Shown one piece after another: positions 22,219 through 36,700 of a DNA stretch of 64,000 nucleotides. The position numbers and the translations under genes were made by a program. Origin of the DNA: Glossina fuscipes (taxonomy: Eukaryota > Arthropoda > Insecta > Diptera > Glossinidae); NCBI RefSeq assembly GCF_014805625.2, contig NW_023998646.1:1139885-1203884 (forward strand), read 5' to 3'. The notes under the pieces are model-generated. The model searched no databases, was not told the origin of the DNA, and worked only from the letters and a program-made list of their open reading frames with translations. The first letter of the stretch is position 1. Each line of letters starts with the position of its first letter.

Positions 22219-25200
22219 TATTTTTTACAATATACAATATATGCTATATTATGAAGCTTGACATATGGAACTTAACTAGCAAGACTAACTAGTGATGGTT
22301 TTAGATTTCTGTTTCAATATCACCAGTGTATCAGAATCTCAATGGTACATCTGACGCTCCCTCTCTCTGGTGGTGAGCGTAAAAAGCAATTAACGTTGTT
22401 TTAAAAGGGTAGTAATTTCAAACCAAAATCATTTTGAATTAATGATGTGTTCAAATTACCTTTTGGGATGATGTTTTGTTCTTGTTAACTATATTTCCTA
22501 AATAAGCAGCATATAAAATTTGATCACTGAGAAAAAAGACGAAAAGAAAAGTTAATTTTCTTTCCTTTTTTGCTCCTTTCTCCTGTTGCATCATTAGAAG
22601 CGATATTTTTTTCTTTGAACAACTTTACGTAAAAAAATACAAATATTTAAGTCTATTTATACATAAATATTAAATGACGTGGGTATAAAGGAAAAGGTAT
22701 GATATAAAGCGAAACAAACTGAGCCAATATTTTAAAGAAAAAGGATGTAAATTTATAATGCCATTGCGGTAGTAAGGTTTTTTAAAATAAAACTGAAAGT
22801 TATACTATAAAAAATGTATAATTTTTTTTCACATTTAAGAATAAATATTTGAAAATTTAGAAGAACGATAAACTGTCTTTAAAGCCCCATGACATCTCCT
22901 CCCGGAAAAGTTACTTACGTAGAGAAGAAAATAGAGTTATAAGCATTTATTAAAAAATTTTTCGAATTTCGTTTCTTCATCTTAATTTGTAAACGATTTT
23001 TAAAAGTTTGGCTTTAAAATAATGAAGCATATCAAGCAAAGAAAAAGGAGAATTAGACTTTTAAGGAAAATTTTTTTATACCTGAATGTTGCTAATTTAT
23101 TTTATTTTTTCAAACGCCGATTTTTCTCCATTAACAAACCAAAAGAAAAACAAGTAACAAAATTACTCTCACTACGTGGATACTACTCAAACATATACAT
23201 AATAATCACAAAATGCCTCATTAAATGTGGATCTATCAGTTAGAAAATATTTTTAAGGGATTTTAAATCAGTATCCGTGATGTGCATTTGCCGTAAGTGT
23301 AGCATGGTCTTTATATTTTTATTTGCTGCATATACAATCTATATTTGTCGTGAACTGTTAGTTACAATTTTTTGCTTGTCGTGGGCATGTCACGCCTATT
23401 TTGAAGCTTGGCTGAGTTTTAAGTTCCTATTTAATGTCTGCATCCACAAGCGTTCCAAATTTCAGACGGTAAATAGACGAATGGGCACAAAGACAACATT
23501 CGGTTGAATAGCTGTAGCTGTAGAATATCACGCGGATTTACAAGAAGGTGAAGAAGAAGAAGAGAAAGTCGACGTTACGCGTGTTAAAGACGGAGTTCCA
23601 AATTTAGCGAATCTTCATTTTGCGCTAGTGATCATAACAACATAAGAATAAATAGTTCAAAACTTCTTTGCGAAGTTTTTTAATTACGTAGTAAAATGGC
23701 CAGAGTGCATAAAAAACATATATATACGTAAATTTTTTTGGAATCTGCGCTTTCCTACACAAGAAAATCCTTTTTTGCTCTTGCAGGTCCCCGGGTTAAA
23801 ATTTCAGAAAATGAGACTGTGTTAGCGCAGCTTAGAATCAAAGTCTGGTAATATGCTATACCTACGACGAGTTAGGTAGATAGAAGAGCGTTTTATGTTT
23901 GATATAACCCTGCGTACGCAAGACGAATGGACACACGTCAAGGAAGGATGCAATCATATAAGCATTCGGACTTAAAGTATTTTGTAATTAAATCGAACTA
24001 TTAAAAGAAGGACAAAATATGCACTTGTTGTCAGTTTGAATCCAAAGGCAATGTTTTCAGCGAATAACTTGCAGTACTCAAAACAATCTTTAAAATTGAA
24101 GATTGCGAACATTCATTCCACAGTAAATCAAGCTGCACATTTCGAAGATAAGTATTGTAATATTGATCATTTTGGAAGATATTTTTTTGGACTTCCCAAG
24201 TTTTATATTACATAATTAAAGAAATTTGTAGTTATCATTTGTGTACAACCACCCATCCATGTTTTCACATTCAGTTGCATGGAATAATCACGTTTTTAGA
24301 TTCTTCACTGAAAATGTGAGTGTACGCCATTTTTTACCTCTGAAAGCATTGTTAAAATGAAGGCTAACGAATACAATTCAGATATATTAGGTTTTTTTTA
24401 ACCTTCCCTAATCTTTGATGACAATAATATATAAAACGTAGTGAAAGAATCAAAACTATATGCCCCGAAAGTAATTATTGTCTATTATTGAGGCTGCAAG
24501 TGTGCTGCGACAGTGCACAGGTAAGGCGGGCCGAGTTCGCAAATGATAAAAATTACTCGAAGACGAGATGCGAAATAATCGCACAAAAATTACTCATGAA
24601 AAGCGATCACGGTGGAAGGGATTGCGCCCCACATCGCCTAGCTAACGAAATGAAAGTAACATGATATTCCATCTCCATCCGGCGAAACAAGAGAACGTCG
24701 TTTCTTACTTCAGCCACTTGTACAGTAAGAAAAAAGTGCCGTAAGTTTTAAATCGTTAATAGAACTGACAGGATAAGAAAAATATGAACTTGAGTTCCAT
24801 ATAGTAGAAGGTGAATTTGATTAATTTTTTTATGGTAACAATTTTTCTTATCAAGACTACTATTTCAAACTTTGATTTTGAAAGTTGCCGGGGATGTGAA
24901 ATTTGCTGTGAAGCCTCGCGAAATGCAGACCGCAAGCGATCAAATAAAAGTTCCATGTGTCCTGTGAACAGAATTAAAAAGAGCCACCTCACTAAATACC
25001 GGAAAATGTTCGAATACAACGTTGTACTTTCTTATAATACTACGCACTCAATGAACACTCTGTGATAAACACCGTCAACAGGTGGCTTAGAGTTTTTTCG
25101 CCCACGTTCTTGTTTTTAGAAACACATTGAACTTTATGGGCTATGTCGCGACTAGTTTTACAAAAATAAAACTAAATTAACATTTCTTTTACAAAATTTA

Positions 25201-27248
25201 TCAACGATACGAAAGTTATCAAGGAGAACTGCTAAATGTAGAAATGCAACCGAGAATATTGCAAAGCGACCAAGTAGATGCCCCAATTAACCGAACTGAT
25301 GAGGAACAAGACGATGCAAGTGAACACATTAACAATGACGATGGTACTGATGAAACTATTTTCCGAGCTAAATTCCGAACGTTGGACCATTTGTGTATAT
25401 CAACGGGTAAAACCGTTTCGTAACCGGTCGACCAATGAGCCAGCACGCCGAGCGAGAAATTGATTGCGCCGCGAATAATATATGCTTCACTATAGCGAAA
25501 TATTTTGAATATAGACATATTTCTAAGCATTCTACTAAGAGAGAATTTGATATTTAAATAAGTGCAACAATCCACTCTATGCGACAGGTTAAATGTCTTA
25601 GGAGAGTAATAGATGTAGAGTTCGCGACAGTACGTCGTTTGCAGCCCTTCAATACTAATAAGTTACTTTGATTAAACAAATGGACCCGTCTATCGTTCAC
25701 CCCAAATCGGTTCCGAGCCCCATGGTAGACGCAAATAGTACAGGCATAGGACACGGGACCGACGTTGTTGTTGTCGCCAAAAATGTCAAATAATGATCGA
25801 CCGTGCTGCTTTACCACCGCAAATGCGTTGCCTCAAAACTGACGCCAATCTTATGAATCAAAACAGAATTTTGATATACAGCTTAATATCACAATAAGGG
25901 CAAGGAGAAGGATAACGACTTGAAGCTATTAATTTTTAATAGACATGAACGGTTATGTGTTGACGATCGTCTCCTAAGGACTTATGACCTACAACTCAAC
26001 GCACGGCATGAACGCTTTTCTACTGAATAGTCAGCCGGCGATAGAGCGCAATCAAGATCTTACGGAACATGATATATGTAGGTCTTCACGAAGCTATAGG
26101 CCTAGCCTCCTACATATGACCAAGAAGACAAAAGCATATGATTGAATGAATCATATTGTACAATGATTTTGATTTGGTATTCCGGGGCTTACTGGTGTAA
26201 AAATTACGCATGGTTTCAAATTAAATACAAGAAATTGAACTAAATAAGCGCAAACATTGTGGCTCACCACTTTAAAATTGAAAGAGGAAAAGAAACGATG
26301 CACGCAAATTTCGTTAATAAGATTTTGAAATTTAGCGAGTTTTTAGAAACGTTTCATCGAAAATGCTTTCGCATACTTACTATTCTGGAAATTGAATGCT
26401 TTCAAGTATTGAGAGAGTCGCAAAAATGAAAACTAGAGGCATACAAATATCAATAACCTGAATTCCTAGTTTCTTCAAATTAAACGACGGCTATATAAAA
26501 TAGGAACGCTAAGTAAGACGTGATACTTCTTTATAAACCTTTTTAAATTTCCGTTTTATAACTTTTGTAATTTTCACAATTTTGTTAATCAATCCTATTA
26601 AAGCAAAAAATAGTTGATACACAAATAAGCAATATGCTACAATAAAATTAATTTTTTATAAAAGAAAAAAAAACAGGGTATCCAGCAGAAGAATCTCATG
26701 CAGAACCGATCATTGTTTCGATTCTTTCTGCAGAAAGTCGTCGAGAGGTCAATGTGTACTTCTTATGTCGAGAAATTTCCGTTTGGCCGCACGACAATTC
26801 AACAGACGACGGCATCTCCTTGATCTGGAGGGTAACTACGTATCTTTTAAATAACTTCCTTCCGCAACCAGGGGAAAAGTTATTATTCGTTCCTGTTTGC
26901 TTCTGCTTGGCTTTTGCTATCGTTCTCGCTGGTGTCATTCAGCTGCACGAATACGCAAAAATAAACAACAAACTTATGTTTATATTTATTTACGACTGCC
27001 GAAAGTCAAAAAGTAAACAATCGACCTTTCTCTTAGATTAAACAGAGGGCAAAGTGCCTAAAAATCTTCAAATTTTAGAGCAAGAAGCACATCCTATCAT
27101 GTAAGATTTGCATATTGATGAACACAACTAGATTGTTTATAAATATTATTTAACGATAACTTACTTACATTTCACAAATTTAAATGTTTTAACTTTTTGT
27201 TTGCAACTGTTTTTTCTTACAAACTTAACTCTAAAAGACATTTTCGTG

Positions 27249-27281
27249 GTAAGCATGTAAGCATGTAAGCATTGTAAGCAT
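27249..27281 (+). repeat. Short GTAAGCAT repeat, four copies
   Basis: gtaagcat at 27249, 27257, 27265 and 27274, the last offset by one extra base. Confidence 0.8.
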
Positions 27282-30200
27282 GTGTATGTAAAGCAAACTC
27301 GTTGACAACGTTAGCTATTCCGCCCTCGTCAGAAATGGTGTAAATGAGAAATAAGACATTTGACCGTTGTTTTGCGTACATAAATTGCAAGAAGAATAGT
27401 CATCGAACGACATTGAGTGCTATCGCAAACGTTAGCAAAAATCAGTAACAAGTTCCTCATGACATTTAGTGTAGACCCCTTAAAATTTTTTGCATATTGC
27501 AGCCTTCCCCCAATTTTTATTCAATTTTTATTTTTTAAGATAACGTTTATATTCCTAACATCACGAGTGCCTGAGCATGGCATTTGCCTTACCATGCGAT
27601 TTGTGGACTTCCCAGCTTTTCCCGTAATACTCTAGTATACTTTTTCATATATGAATTCGTCCTTACTTTGTGTTTATTGCCACTTTTTCTCGGTAGGTGA
27701 CGTAGAGCGTAATTTAATGGAACGTGATTGGCATTCGCCCACATGATCGTTTATCTTGTGGCGGACACATTTTGCACATTTGCACCGGTGGTCGCCTTTA
27801 TTTCAGAAGTACTGAGTATCTCTTTCGGTTCGTCAGATTTCCAACCAGCTTACTGCTGCATAAAGCTTCTCTTCTAGGGCTCGCAACTGGATATAAAATT
27901 GACTTACTGCTTTGTTTACTTTCTTTGTGAGAAAGCCCACATTAACATCAAATATATTGTATAATAATATTTTGATTGTCTTGAAAATTTTTGCCTTAAT
28001 TTCTTATTGTTGATTCTTTAATTCGCCAGATTATCCTGGTGCTGGTTGCTGTTCTTTATCGAATTTTGATCATTCTGTGTAGGTGTGCCTCGCTCTTTTG
28101 ATTAATAATTATTGTGTTCGCCTTTGTTTTTCCATTTTTGACCTCTCTAATAGTCAGCATTTTCGATCTTGGGTGTTATTTATCGCGTTTATTCGCTCAA
28201 TTTTTACGAGATAGCGGCCAGCACTGCATTTTCTTGTTGCCTTTTTCTTCGCATTACTATCTATCAGTTGTTGTTGTACTTTCTTCTTGTTGTCCACTTC
28301 GACAATCTTACCCGCTCGATCTTTCCTGGCAGTGTTGCGTTGGAATTCATATATGGAAAGATCGTTCCCATCACTTTGTAGCCGCTCCTTTAGCCGACGC
28401 TGTTGTTCACCCTCACCAGCAACTATGATTAGATTTATTCCTTAGCCATATTCGAACTATTGTTCTTCAAAATCTTTTAATTTTGCCATCGGGCTCGCCT
28501 TTTTTTTCAATCCCCACTTCTGATCTGTTGGTCATGATATTCCTTCAATTCAGTTCGTACCGATGAATTATGAATAGCATAGAAATTTATATGCAAGATT
28601 AGAAAGACTACCCAGAGAAAATTGTTTACAAAATTAAAGGAAATTATCCACAACAATTAAAGATTTACCATTTCACGGCGCTTCATTCACTGGGACGTTT
28701 TTTGTTCCTTCAATTGGTCTCCCAATCATTTGAAAACTGGGTTGTCAATAAATATTGGGCGCTTTTTATACTTGTAAGAAATCTTATGATATAAATATAT
28801 ATCATTGACCAGTATTAGCCATTATTCGATTTTACCCAGTCGGTTCATCTAACTACCTAGAATTGCGGATGGAAAGTTGGCATTCGCAAAAATTTTTATG
28901 AAAAACTTAAACTCAATATAAACACTTTCAAGTGATGACCACTGGTCAGATCCGAAACTTAACAGAAATTAGTGTGAAAAAACTTGCGGGCTTTTCGAGA
29001 CGCCCACAATTAAAAAAGAGGTTCATAATTTGTATGCAAGAGTTGAAATTATGCCAATGGGCATAAGAGGGTCGCCGTAAGGTGTATAAAAAGTTTTGAT
29101 TTTCTTTACTTTACAGTTTTATAATCAATTAAAAAAATTTTTTTTTTTAATTTTTAAGGCTTTTACAATGGTGGATAGATGAAAATATATCTGTTTCGTT
29201 GTGAATAGCGAATATTGCACGATCGTAGGTTCATTTACAACTTAGGGACCCGCCCCGTACGCTTTCAACTTAAATTTATTTTAAATATCTGCTATGTTTT
29301 TGCAAATATTTACAGAGGTTATAGAACTAATTGTGGTAGATCTGATAAACAATAAATAAAATAAATAAATAAATATAGTTAAATTCATAAAAATAAGATT
29401 CTTTTGTAGTCCGAACTAATAGCTAATACGAGGTTAAAATAAGCCCGGTAAGCGGAGAATTATTAGGTGAATAAAGAATGGATATGCGAAGCTATAACTA
29501 GAGTAAGTTTAAACTAGCTACATAACATCAGGTAATATGTAATGGAAAATTGATAAATGGACAACCGTTAATTAACAACGTGAACAAGCGGATGAGTGAA
29601 GTGGTGAAATAGATAAGAACTAACGAATAATAAATAATCCATAATATCCGACAAAATGAAAAAGTGGATATCATAAAGCAGTTGTTGATGCAAAACCTTG
29701 CAACTTATATAAACGAACTTTTTAACGCTAAGACAACTTAGTAACCTTAATTGCGTTTAGTGGGATATACGTTCGTTTCACCTGAATTTGAAATCGGTCT
29801 TAACAGTAAAGACGAAAGAAGATTTTATGAAAAAGATTTGCAAAACGAAAACTATGCAAATTTCGCTAGTAAACTAGGCAGTGGACGGATTTGGTTGAGT
29901 CATAACCTCAACTTAAGTTAGCCTTACCGGAAATTATATTACTTTACATCAATTGCATGGAGTTCAATGTCAGAGATTATTTTCGCTTGCAGGTGTGTTG
30001 TCTACACAAGCAGCGAAATGTTTGAGAAAGCAGTACTTGATCCCGAAACGTTAGCTGCTAAGCATGCGAGAGCACAATACAAAATATATAATTTTAATGA
30101 TTCCCCTTATACAAGTTTAACAGCGAGCATATTAATGTGCTAGATTCTCATCTTAGCGGCACAGGTTAATAAAGAACACCAAAATATTGACACTATATGA

Positions 30201-30404
30201 AGAAAATGTTACAAAAGCGGAATGTGGGGATTGTTCATTATTGTTGACCAGTCTAATATTTAAAAGCATATATGAATTTATATCTATTATTATTAAATTA
30301 AGTATTAATGTCCTCGTTAAAATCACCTTTTATGTACAATACATGCACATATTAAGATTTGAATTGTCTATTTTCCACTCTCCTTCTTCTATTTCTTGTT
30401 TTTG

Positions 30405-30410
30405 TTTATT
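30405..30410 (-). terminator. Possible polyadenylation signal of the ZAD-GATA gene
   Basis: AATAAA on the minus strand about 150 bases past the stop codon at 30557-30559. Other AT-rich hexamers nearby could serve instead. Confidence 0.35.
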
Positions 30411-30556
30411 TTGTAAATATCAATTTGGTATTCGTTCGTTTAATTATTCGCATATGTTTGAATGCATATAACATTCTTTTAAGCAGTATGGGAAATATTT
30501 ATCGTTTATATACAAGCATATATACATATATACTTATGTATGTTGATTTCAATGTT

Positions 30557-30712
30557 TTATGTTAACTTATTATTTGCACTGGCAACAAGATTAAGAGGCG
30601 CAACAAAATCATCATTTCCTTCATTTAATTTTTTGGAAGCCTGTTCCACGTTTGATTGTTTCTTTCCATCTGTTTCCGCCTTTCCTGAAATCGGGCCATT
30701 ATTTTTGATGAA
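30557..30712 (-). CDS. GATAd: ZAD-GATA gene exon 8 with stop codon
   Basis: Acceptor ctttttag, then [20 protein letters not shown] to ANNKLT and TAA (30557-30559). Hydrophilic C-terminus. Confidence 0.75.
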   Translation of the reverse strand, partial: FIKNNGPISGKAETDGKKQSNVEQASKKLNEGNDDFVAPLNLVASANNKLT

Positions 30713-33700
30713 CTAAAAAGAATATTGCAAATTAAATCGCCTACAAATAATCAGTTCTTAAGTTCACATGATTAGAGCAAAACTATACGCATGGTTATTT
30801 ATGACTAACAGGACGAAAGGAATTATTTTTAATATTAATGTCCCAAAGTCGGATACAATTGTCATTTAGATATAAAAAAAGCAAACGAGGCAATAGACTT
30901 GAATATTCATAAGATGCATCCTTCTTTTGTATAAAAAAGAAAAACGATACACATTTAGGTAATTTTTATTTCAAGTTGTTTCGTTATTCAATACATGTTT
31001 TACCTAGTATATTTCCACATCAACTTCCGCTGTCATTATAAATCAACGTCTCTCCAAAAAAATTGGACATTTGTAAACGCCAATTGTATTGACGTTATAT
31101 TTAGTCTTCCCTATATTGAACATTTAAACGTTCTTAAGCAAGGTTTTATAAGACGAACAGTGAAAGAAATTTGCTCACAGTAAAGAAGAGCAGACGAAAA
31201 AGCGTCAGTAAAGCAAATTCAATTTTTAAAACTGATTAAATACTTTATTCTTACCGTTATAATATCTTTATTCGCATAGCCCCCAAATCGTAGCTTCAGG
31301 TCTTCAGATTTCTCATTTATTGAAGTAGAAATGCCTTCCAGATATTTTTTTTCTGTTGTTTCTGCTGCGTAATTATCTGATTTATTCCCTTGAAAAGAAA
31401 GCAGGTATACTATTTTAGGATTTATATTAGTGTAAAATTATAATATAATATAATAAATATATTACTATCGCTAAAACGAAGTTAACGAAAAAAAATAAAT
31501 TACAAGAGTCAAGTCTTGTAGCACTAGTATCTAAGACTTTATTTAATAAATACATATAATATTTTAGTATTTAAGTTTAAGTTAAGTAAGTAAAAAAAAG
31601 ACTTATTATTATTTTCGATATCAACATGTTTTTTAAATTCTACACGGCAAGTATTTTTAACCTTTGCCCTCAAAGAGCTCTTAAGTAAATGCGCTTCCTT
31701 AAGGATAATATGCAAACTGGAGGAATTATTTAATCTTCTTGTTTTCATGTAAATAGAACGATTATTTAAAAAAATTGTTTAAATCAACTTTTACTTAAGT
31801 CGCTAAGAAGTGGGAAATAAATTTCACAATCACTATATGAAGAATATTTCAATTAGTAGAAAATTCAATTTAGTTGTTATCGTGACTAAACATATGTGAG
31901 GAACTGCCTAAAGAGTCGGTTGTCAGCTTTTCATTTAAGACATCTTTGGTGTGATATTTTGTCTGGAGGTGTGACAAACCCGTACTTTTTTGAAAATGAG
32001 GAATGCGTAAGACAACCCGTCAAATTCTATCGCCTCAGTCACATGATTACCAACTTTGTTTGGTGTGAAATTCAATATATGAATTTTGAATGGATCAATT
32101 GGTCAATTTTACGTTTTGGTGATACGAACTGGCCACCAAAATCGCGCTACTTATTATCGTTAGACCGTTTTTTGTGAGGTTTGAGCCGCGGATAATGTTG
32201 GGGATCCCCCAAAGATCTGCGTTGGCCATATGCTGACTTTAGGAAGAAAGACTTTGACTTTTTTCCCGCTTTGTCCAAATAAGAAGAGGCTTCTCTGAGA
32301 TTGGGAAGGAGCTAACGTCTTTAGTTGAGAACTTTCAGGCTCATACGATCTTCTTTGATGGATTTAGTAAGTTGGACTCCTCGCAAAGGTCACGAAATGG
32401 GAAACAGTCTGCATGTGGTGCGGCATGTGAGCCTTGTCCTCCCGCCGTTCTTAGTACTCATGTTCCGGTCCCCATCCTTCTCCATGTCGAAAATTCTTTT
32501 AAAAACGCAAGAGTTACTCAATTTGCGAGCACGAACACTAACGTTAACGCACGTCGTAGCATATCGCGTATCAGTTACATGGATGAGGCAAAAATGCCTC
32601 TTCCTACTCGATCTGATCCGCCTATATCTTTAAGAGTGAAAAAATGCTACTTCCTCTCCTAACTCTTCCTTTCTAGCGCAGTGGAGGGTGGTTGAAAGCC
32701 TATTTTTTTCAAAACAAGAAATTCTCCACATATGGCTTCTGATATTGGGTTTATAAATACCGCGAGCTTAGTGGCTGTTCCACTGAGGAATATCCAGGCC
32801 AACGTCGGAAACCTCCTATGAGAGTGCTAAGAGATATTTGGCGGAAAAAAGTAAGCTTGATTAGCATTTTTAAATCATCAACTGCTTAACTTATAACTCT
32901 TCGGATATGGCAACAGCGCTGGGTATCTTTAATTTTCCTCATGTCACTTGGTGTCCTCGTGAAGTTTGTAGTTATTACTGTTACTACATCTGATAGAGCT
33001 AATATGTTTTTCAACGAAACGCCAAATTGTGATGGGAGAGTCCTGCATCTTTGTTTTGCAAATTTCTCAGGAAACTTCTTAACTGTAGTTCATATTTAAG
33101 TCTACCTGAGCATGTGTATGATGCATCACATAGTCTATCCTTCCAATATCTGCGTGGTAATTGATTCATGCGATGATCGTGAAATTGTGAACTTCGTTGG
33201 GTACATTTTTCATTGTAACCTCGCTACTAACAGCTCTACGTCTATAAATGATTACCTTTACCCTATACATAATTCTGTTGCCTTTCCAAATGTTGTAATT
33301 TCTCAACAGGTACTTTATTGGTCGAGGTCATTAAAGCAAACACATCACTGATGGCCATCACACATTCTTCGTGTTGTGTGCGGGGGAACTATGTGATGAA
33401 TTTTCTAATTTTTTAATTTTTCTCTGCGAACAATTTTAATTATGGTTGGAAAGTTGCTTTTTGATCTCACGATATAAGAGTGGAAATAGACTAGCTAGTT
33501 GTCAACTAGCCATTCGCCATTAATACACCTATTTCTCCGTTCCAGCATGCCTTCCTCAAGGAAAGATCAACTATTGCGAACTTGCTACAATTTACTTCTT
33601 CTATGTTCTTCTACGTTTACCTTCTCTCCTAGGTGTTCAAGGCGTTTTCGTCGTTTTTCTCACAAACAGGTGTTTTTTAAATGGATTTTAATAAGGCTTC

Positions 33701-36700
33701 TGATAAAATTACTGCTGTTTAAACTTCAGCCGTGTTTGCTACATATTTGCAGAATAAATCCTTTAGAGTTGTATTCAACTCTGTTTCCTCTGACGACTTC
33801 TCTGTGACCTTAGCGATCCCGCATTTCACTCACTTAGGACCCCGTCTATTTATCCATTATATTAGTGATCTTTTATCGGTGATTAAGTTTGGTTATATAC
33901 TAATGTATGCTTAAGACTGTTCTATACCGTCAAGGTGGCAACGTACTCATATGGCCTATAATCTGATTTAGACAATAGGGCTGCTTGGTGCTCGTTTAAT
34001 TTTATGGAGCTCAACTTAAAAAAGTGTAAGAAGCTCTCATTCGCAAGGAAGTATACATCATGTACGGAATACTTTATAGATTCGTAGAATTTGGAAAATG
34101 TAGAGCCATTTTTCGAATATATATAATATTTTTATAAGATTTTTATTGTTTAAATTATATTCTTATGTGCTTATAAAATCGGCTGCACATGTTATAGTAG
34201 CTATGTTTTTACTATAAAGTAGCTCGTGTTTTGCGTAGCTTGTTATGCACTAGGAAGGTATTATAAATTTTGTTGTAGATATTCTATGATTACTCTTACG
34301 CGATCATTAGTTGAAATATTTATAACCTAGTTGGATAAATAAATAAATAAACAAACACGAAAGAGATCAGACGTGTAAGGCAGCGTTTAAGATTTGATTG
34401 CACTTGTATGGAAATAGAAAGAAAGAGGGACTTCGTGCAACACGAACTAGGACTAATGAATAGCGCTAATTCTATTTAGCAAAAGAATGATTGTGCAAGT
34501 TATTCTTTTTGTTTTAGCTTGCGGGATTCACTGCATAAACTTTGCCGCGCGCATATCAAGAGTCCGAAATACCCTAACAAGTGCCTGCTGATACACATAT
34601 AAAAAAACATGTCTGTAAATTTATCATTCGACTTACTTTTTTTTTCCGATTTTTCAGAATCCTTCGGTCGTCTTCGGCGAGTGTGAATTGTATCCCTTCT
34701 CATTGAATGTGGTCTATTGATTCCATGCAATTTAAAATATAAACCGCAGGCATTACATACAATTTCTCCACGTATATTTCTTCTCCAAATAGTGGTTGTC
34801 AATGTGCCACAATTCGAGCACGACATACCCTTTTGTGCACTATTCGCTGAGGTAGAGTTTTTCGGATTCTGTGGAACAAAAGAAATAAAATTTGACTTAT
34901 CTAAAATAAGCTTTATATATTAGCCAAATATATTGCTTGTGGTTTGAAGACAAACTGATGACTCTTTCGTGTCAAAGAATGTACTGTATGTTATTATATT
35001 AGTTTGGGGAAAAAGAAATCCATTATTTTTATATGAACTTCAGGACTTTAATTAACATGCTTCGGATTGCCCGATTTGGGTCAAATATGCACCGTTTTGT
35101 TGTATGATTTGTTGCCATTTCAAAGGTAACTTCAAAATGCCTCTCTCATAGAAGTCCTGGTCTCTATTTGCAAAAAACTCTAGTAGTCGATTTTCACAAT
35201 CCTCCCTAGATTCCAATTTTTTATCATTAAAGAAATTTTGCAATGCAAGAAAAAGATGATAATCGCTTGGTGCCAAGTCCGGACTGTACGGCGGATGCAT
35301 TAAAACTTCCCAACCAAGCTCCCGAAGTTTCTGGCGAGTCACTGTAGATGTGTGTGGCTTAGCGTTGTCCTGGTGGAACACGACACCTGTCCTGTTGGCC
35401 AATTCTGGCCGTTTCTGGTCAATCGCTATCTTCAAACGGTCCAGTTGTTGACAGTAGAGATCAGAATTTAGCGTTTGGGCATATGGAAGCAACTCATAGT
35501 AAATAATCCCCTTCCAGTCCCACCAAATGCATAGCAAAACCTTCCTGGCTGTTAATCCTGGTTTGACCACCGTTTGAGGTGCTTCACCGCTCTTTGACCA
35601 CGATCGTTTTCGCACAGGGTCATCGTATGTGATCCATTTCTCATCTCCAGTCACCATCCGTTTAAGAAATGGGTCTATCTCATTCCGTTTGGCCAAGGCT
35701 TCGCAGATGGAAATTCGATCCATCATGTTTTTTTCTGTTAATTGGTGTCGTACCCAAACATCGAGCTTCTTTTTGAATCCAGCTTTGTGTAAATGGTTTA
35801 AAACTGTTTTATGGTCGATTTTTAGCTCCTGGGCGATGTTACGACTGCTAACATGCCGGTCAACTTCGATCATTTCTCCGATTTTATCAACATTTTCAAC
35901 GACCGGCCTACCTGTGCGAGGAGCATCTTTAACATCAAAAATTCCTGAACGGAATCTACGAAACCAAAATTGCACATAATTGGCTGTTACAGTATCGGAA
36001 CCATAAACACCATTCACAATTTTAGCCGCCTGGCTTGCATTTTCGCCTTTGTCAAAGAAAAACTGTAAAATGTACCGGATTTTCTCTTTGTTCACTTCTA
36101 TTTTTAACACGCTGTAACTCACAACTGAATCTACCAAACAAAAAACAGCAAAAGAATTTTTTTTACTGCGAAATGTCACCTTTCCAATGAGCATAAATAT
36201 GAAATTGTTTGATCGATACTTTAAATAATGGATTTCTTTTTCCCCAAACTAATACATTCTATGATTTACCACCGTTTGGATACAGATTCGCCACAGGCGA
36301 ATGGTTCATCTGGCGGCGTGTATCACCGGTGGCTCCCATCAGCTATAGTTTTGTTAGATGGAAAAAACTTTGTGGTTAAAAATAATTTTTTTATTGAAAA
36401 ATTTAAAAGCTTATTTTTGTAGGTGGGTTACAGTTAATATGTTTACATATTCGTTCTTGTGGGTTTTTTTAAAACATTCAAGGCATAGTGGTGGTTCACC
36501 TTCGCCTTCTTTATTTCTCCTATCGTAAGAGGCATCTAGGATTGTTGTTGTTTTCTGGTGGTGGATAAAGATTTGTTTTCAACAACAAAGTTTGACTGTT
36601 CAGCATATCTATTTGTTTCTTTAACCATTAATTCTAGAAGATTGTCTGACAAAAATAACTGGTGCAAGAGAAAAGGATCGCAGTAATTAACATTTCCGTC

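Larger units (their letters stand above)
20579..30404. other. Gene-poor intergenic region, about 9.8 kb
   Basis: Lies between the convergent 3' ends of the Dpr gene and the ZAD-GATA gene. It holds one inverted-repeat-bounded element (21679-22218), an 8-bp microrepeat (27249-27281) and scattered short ORFs that I could not assign, such as 26680-27041 (+). Confidence 0.5.

Noticed and set aside
25219..25817. Overlapping ORFs on both strands, one Asp/Glu-rich on plus (RTDEEQDDASEHINNDD)
   Set aside because: Looked like a transposase N-terminus at first, but frames break quickly and no conserved core was found.
26680..27041. Open frame after an acceptor-like aaacag, with a hydrophobic segment (FVPVCFCLAFAIVLAGVI)
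   Set aside because: No start codon (GTG only), no partner exon in phase and no family recognised; kept only as unassigned intergenic sequence.
27400..28430. Several overlapping plus-strand ORFs; minus strand looked faintly gag-like
   Set aside because: Pyrimidine-rich composition explains the plus-strand ORFs; the minus strand gave no continuous match to a gag Cys-rich pattern.
29345..29377. TAAA-rich tract resembling another CR1-like 3' tail
   Set aside because: Upstream sequence did not convincingly match the 3' ends of the three recognised copies.
34500..34636. Extension of the GATA-finger ORF past SEKK
   Set aside because: A strong donor (GTAAGT) ends the exon at 34637; the extension is intron read-through.
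35629..35979. 116-codon plus-strand ORF (and its counterpart at 59084-59296)
   Set aside because: Antisense of the mariner transposases; repeated in both copies only because the element is repeated.
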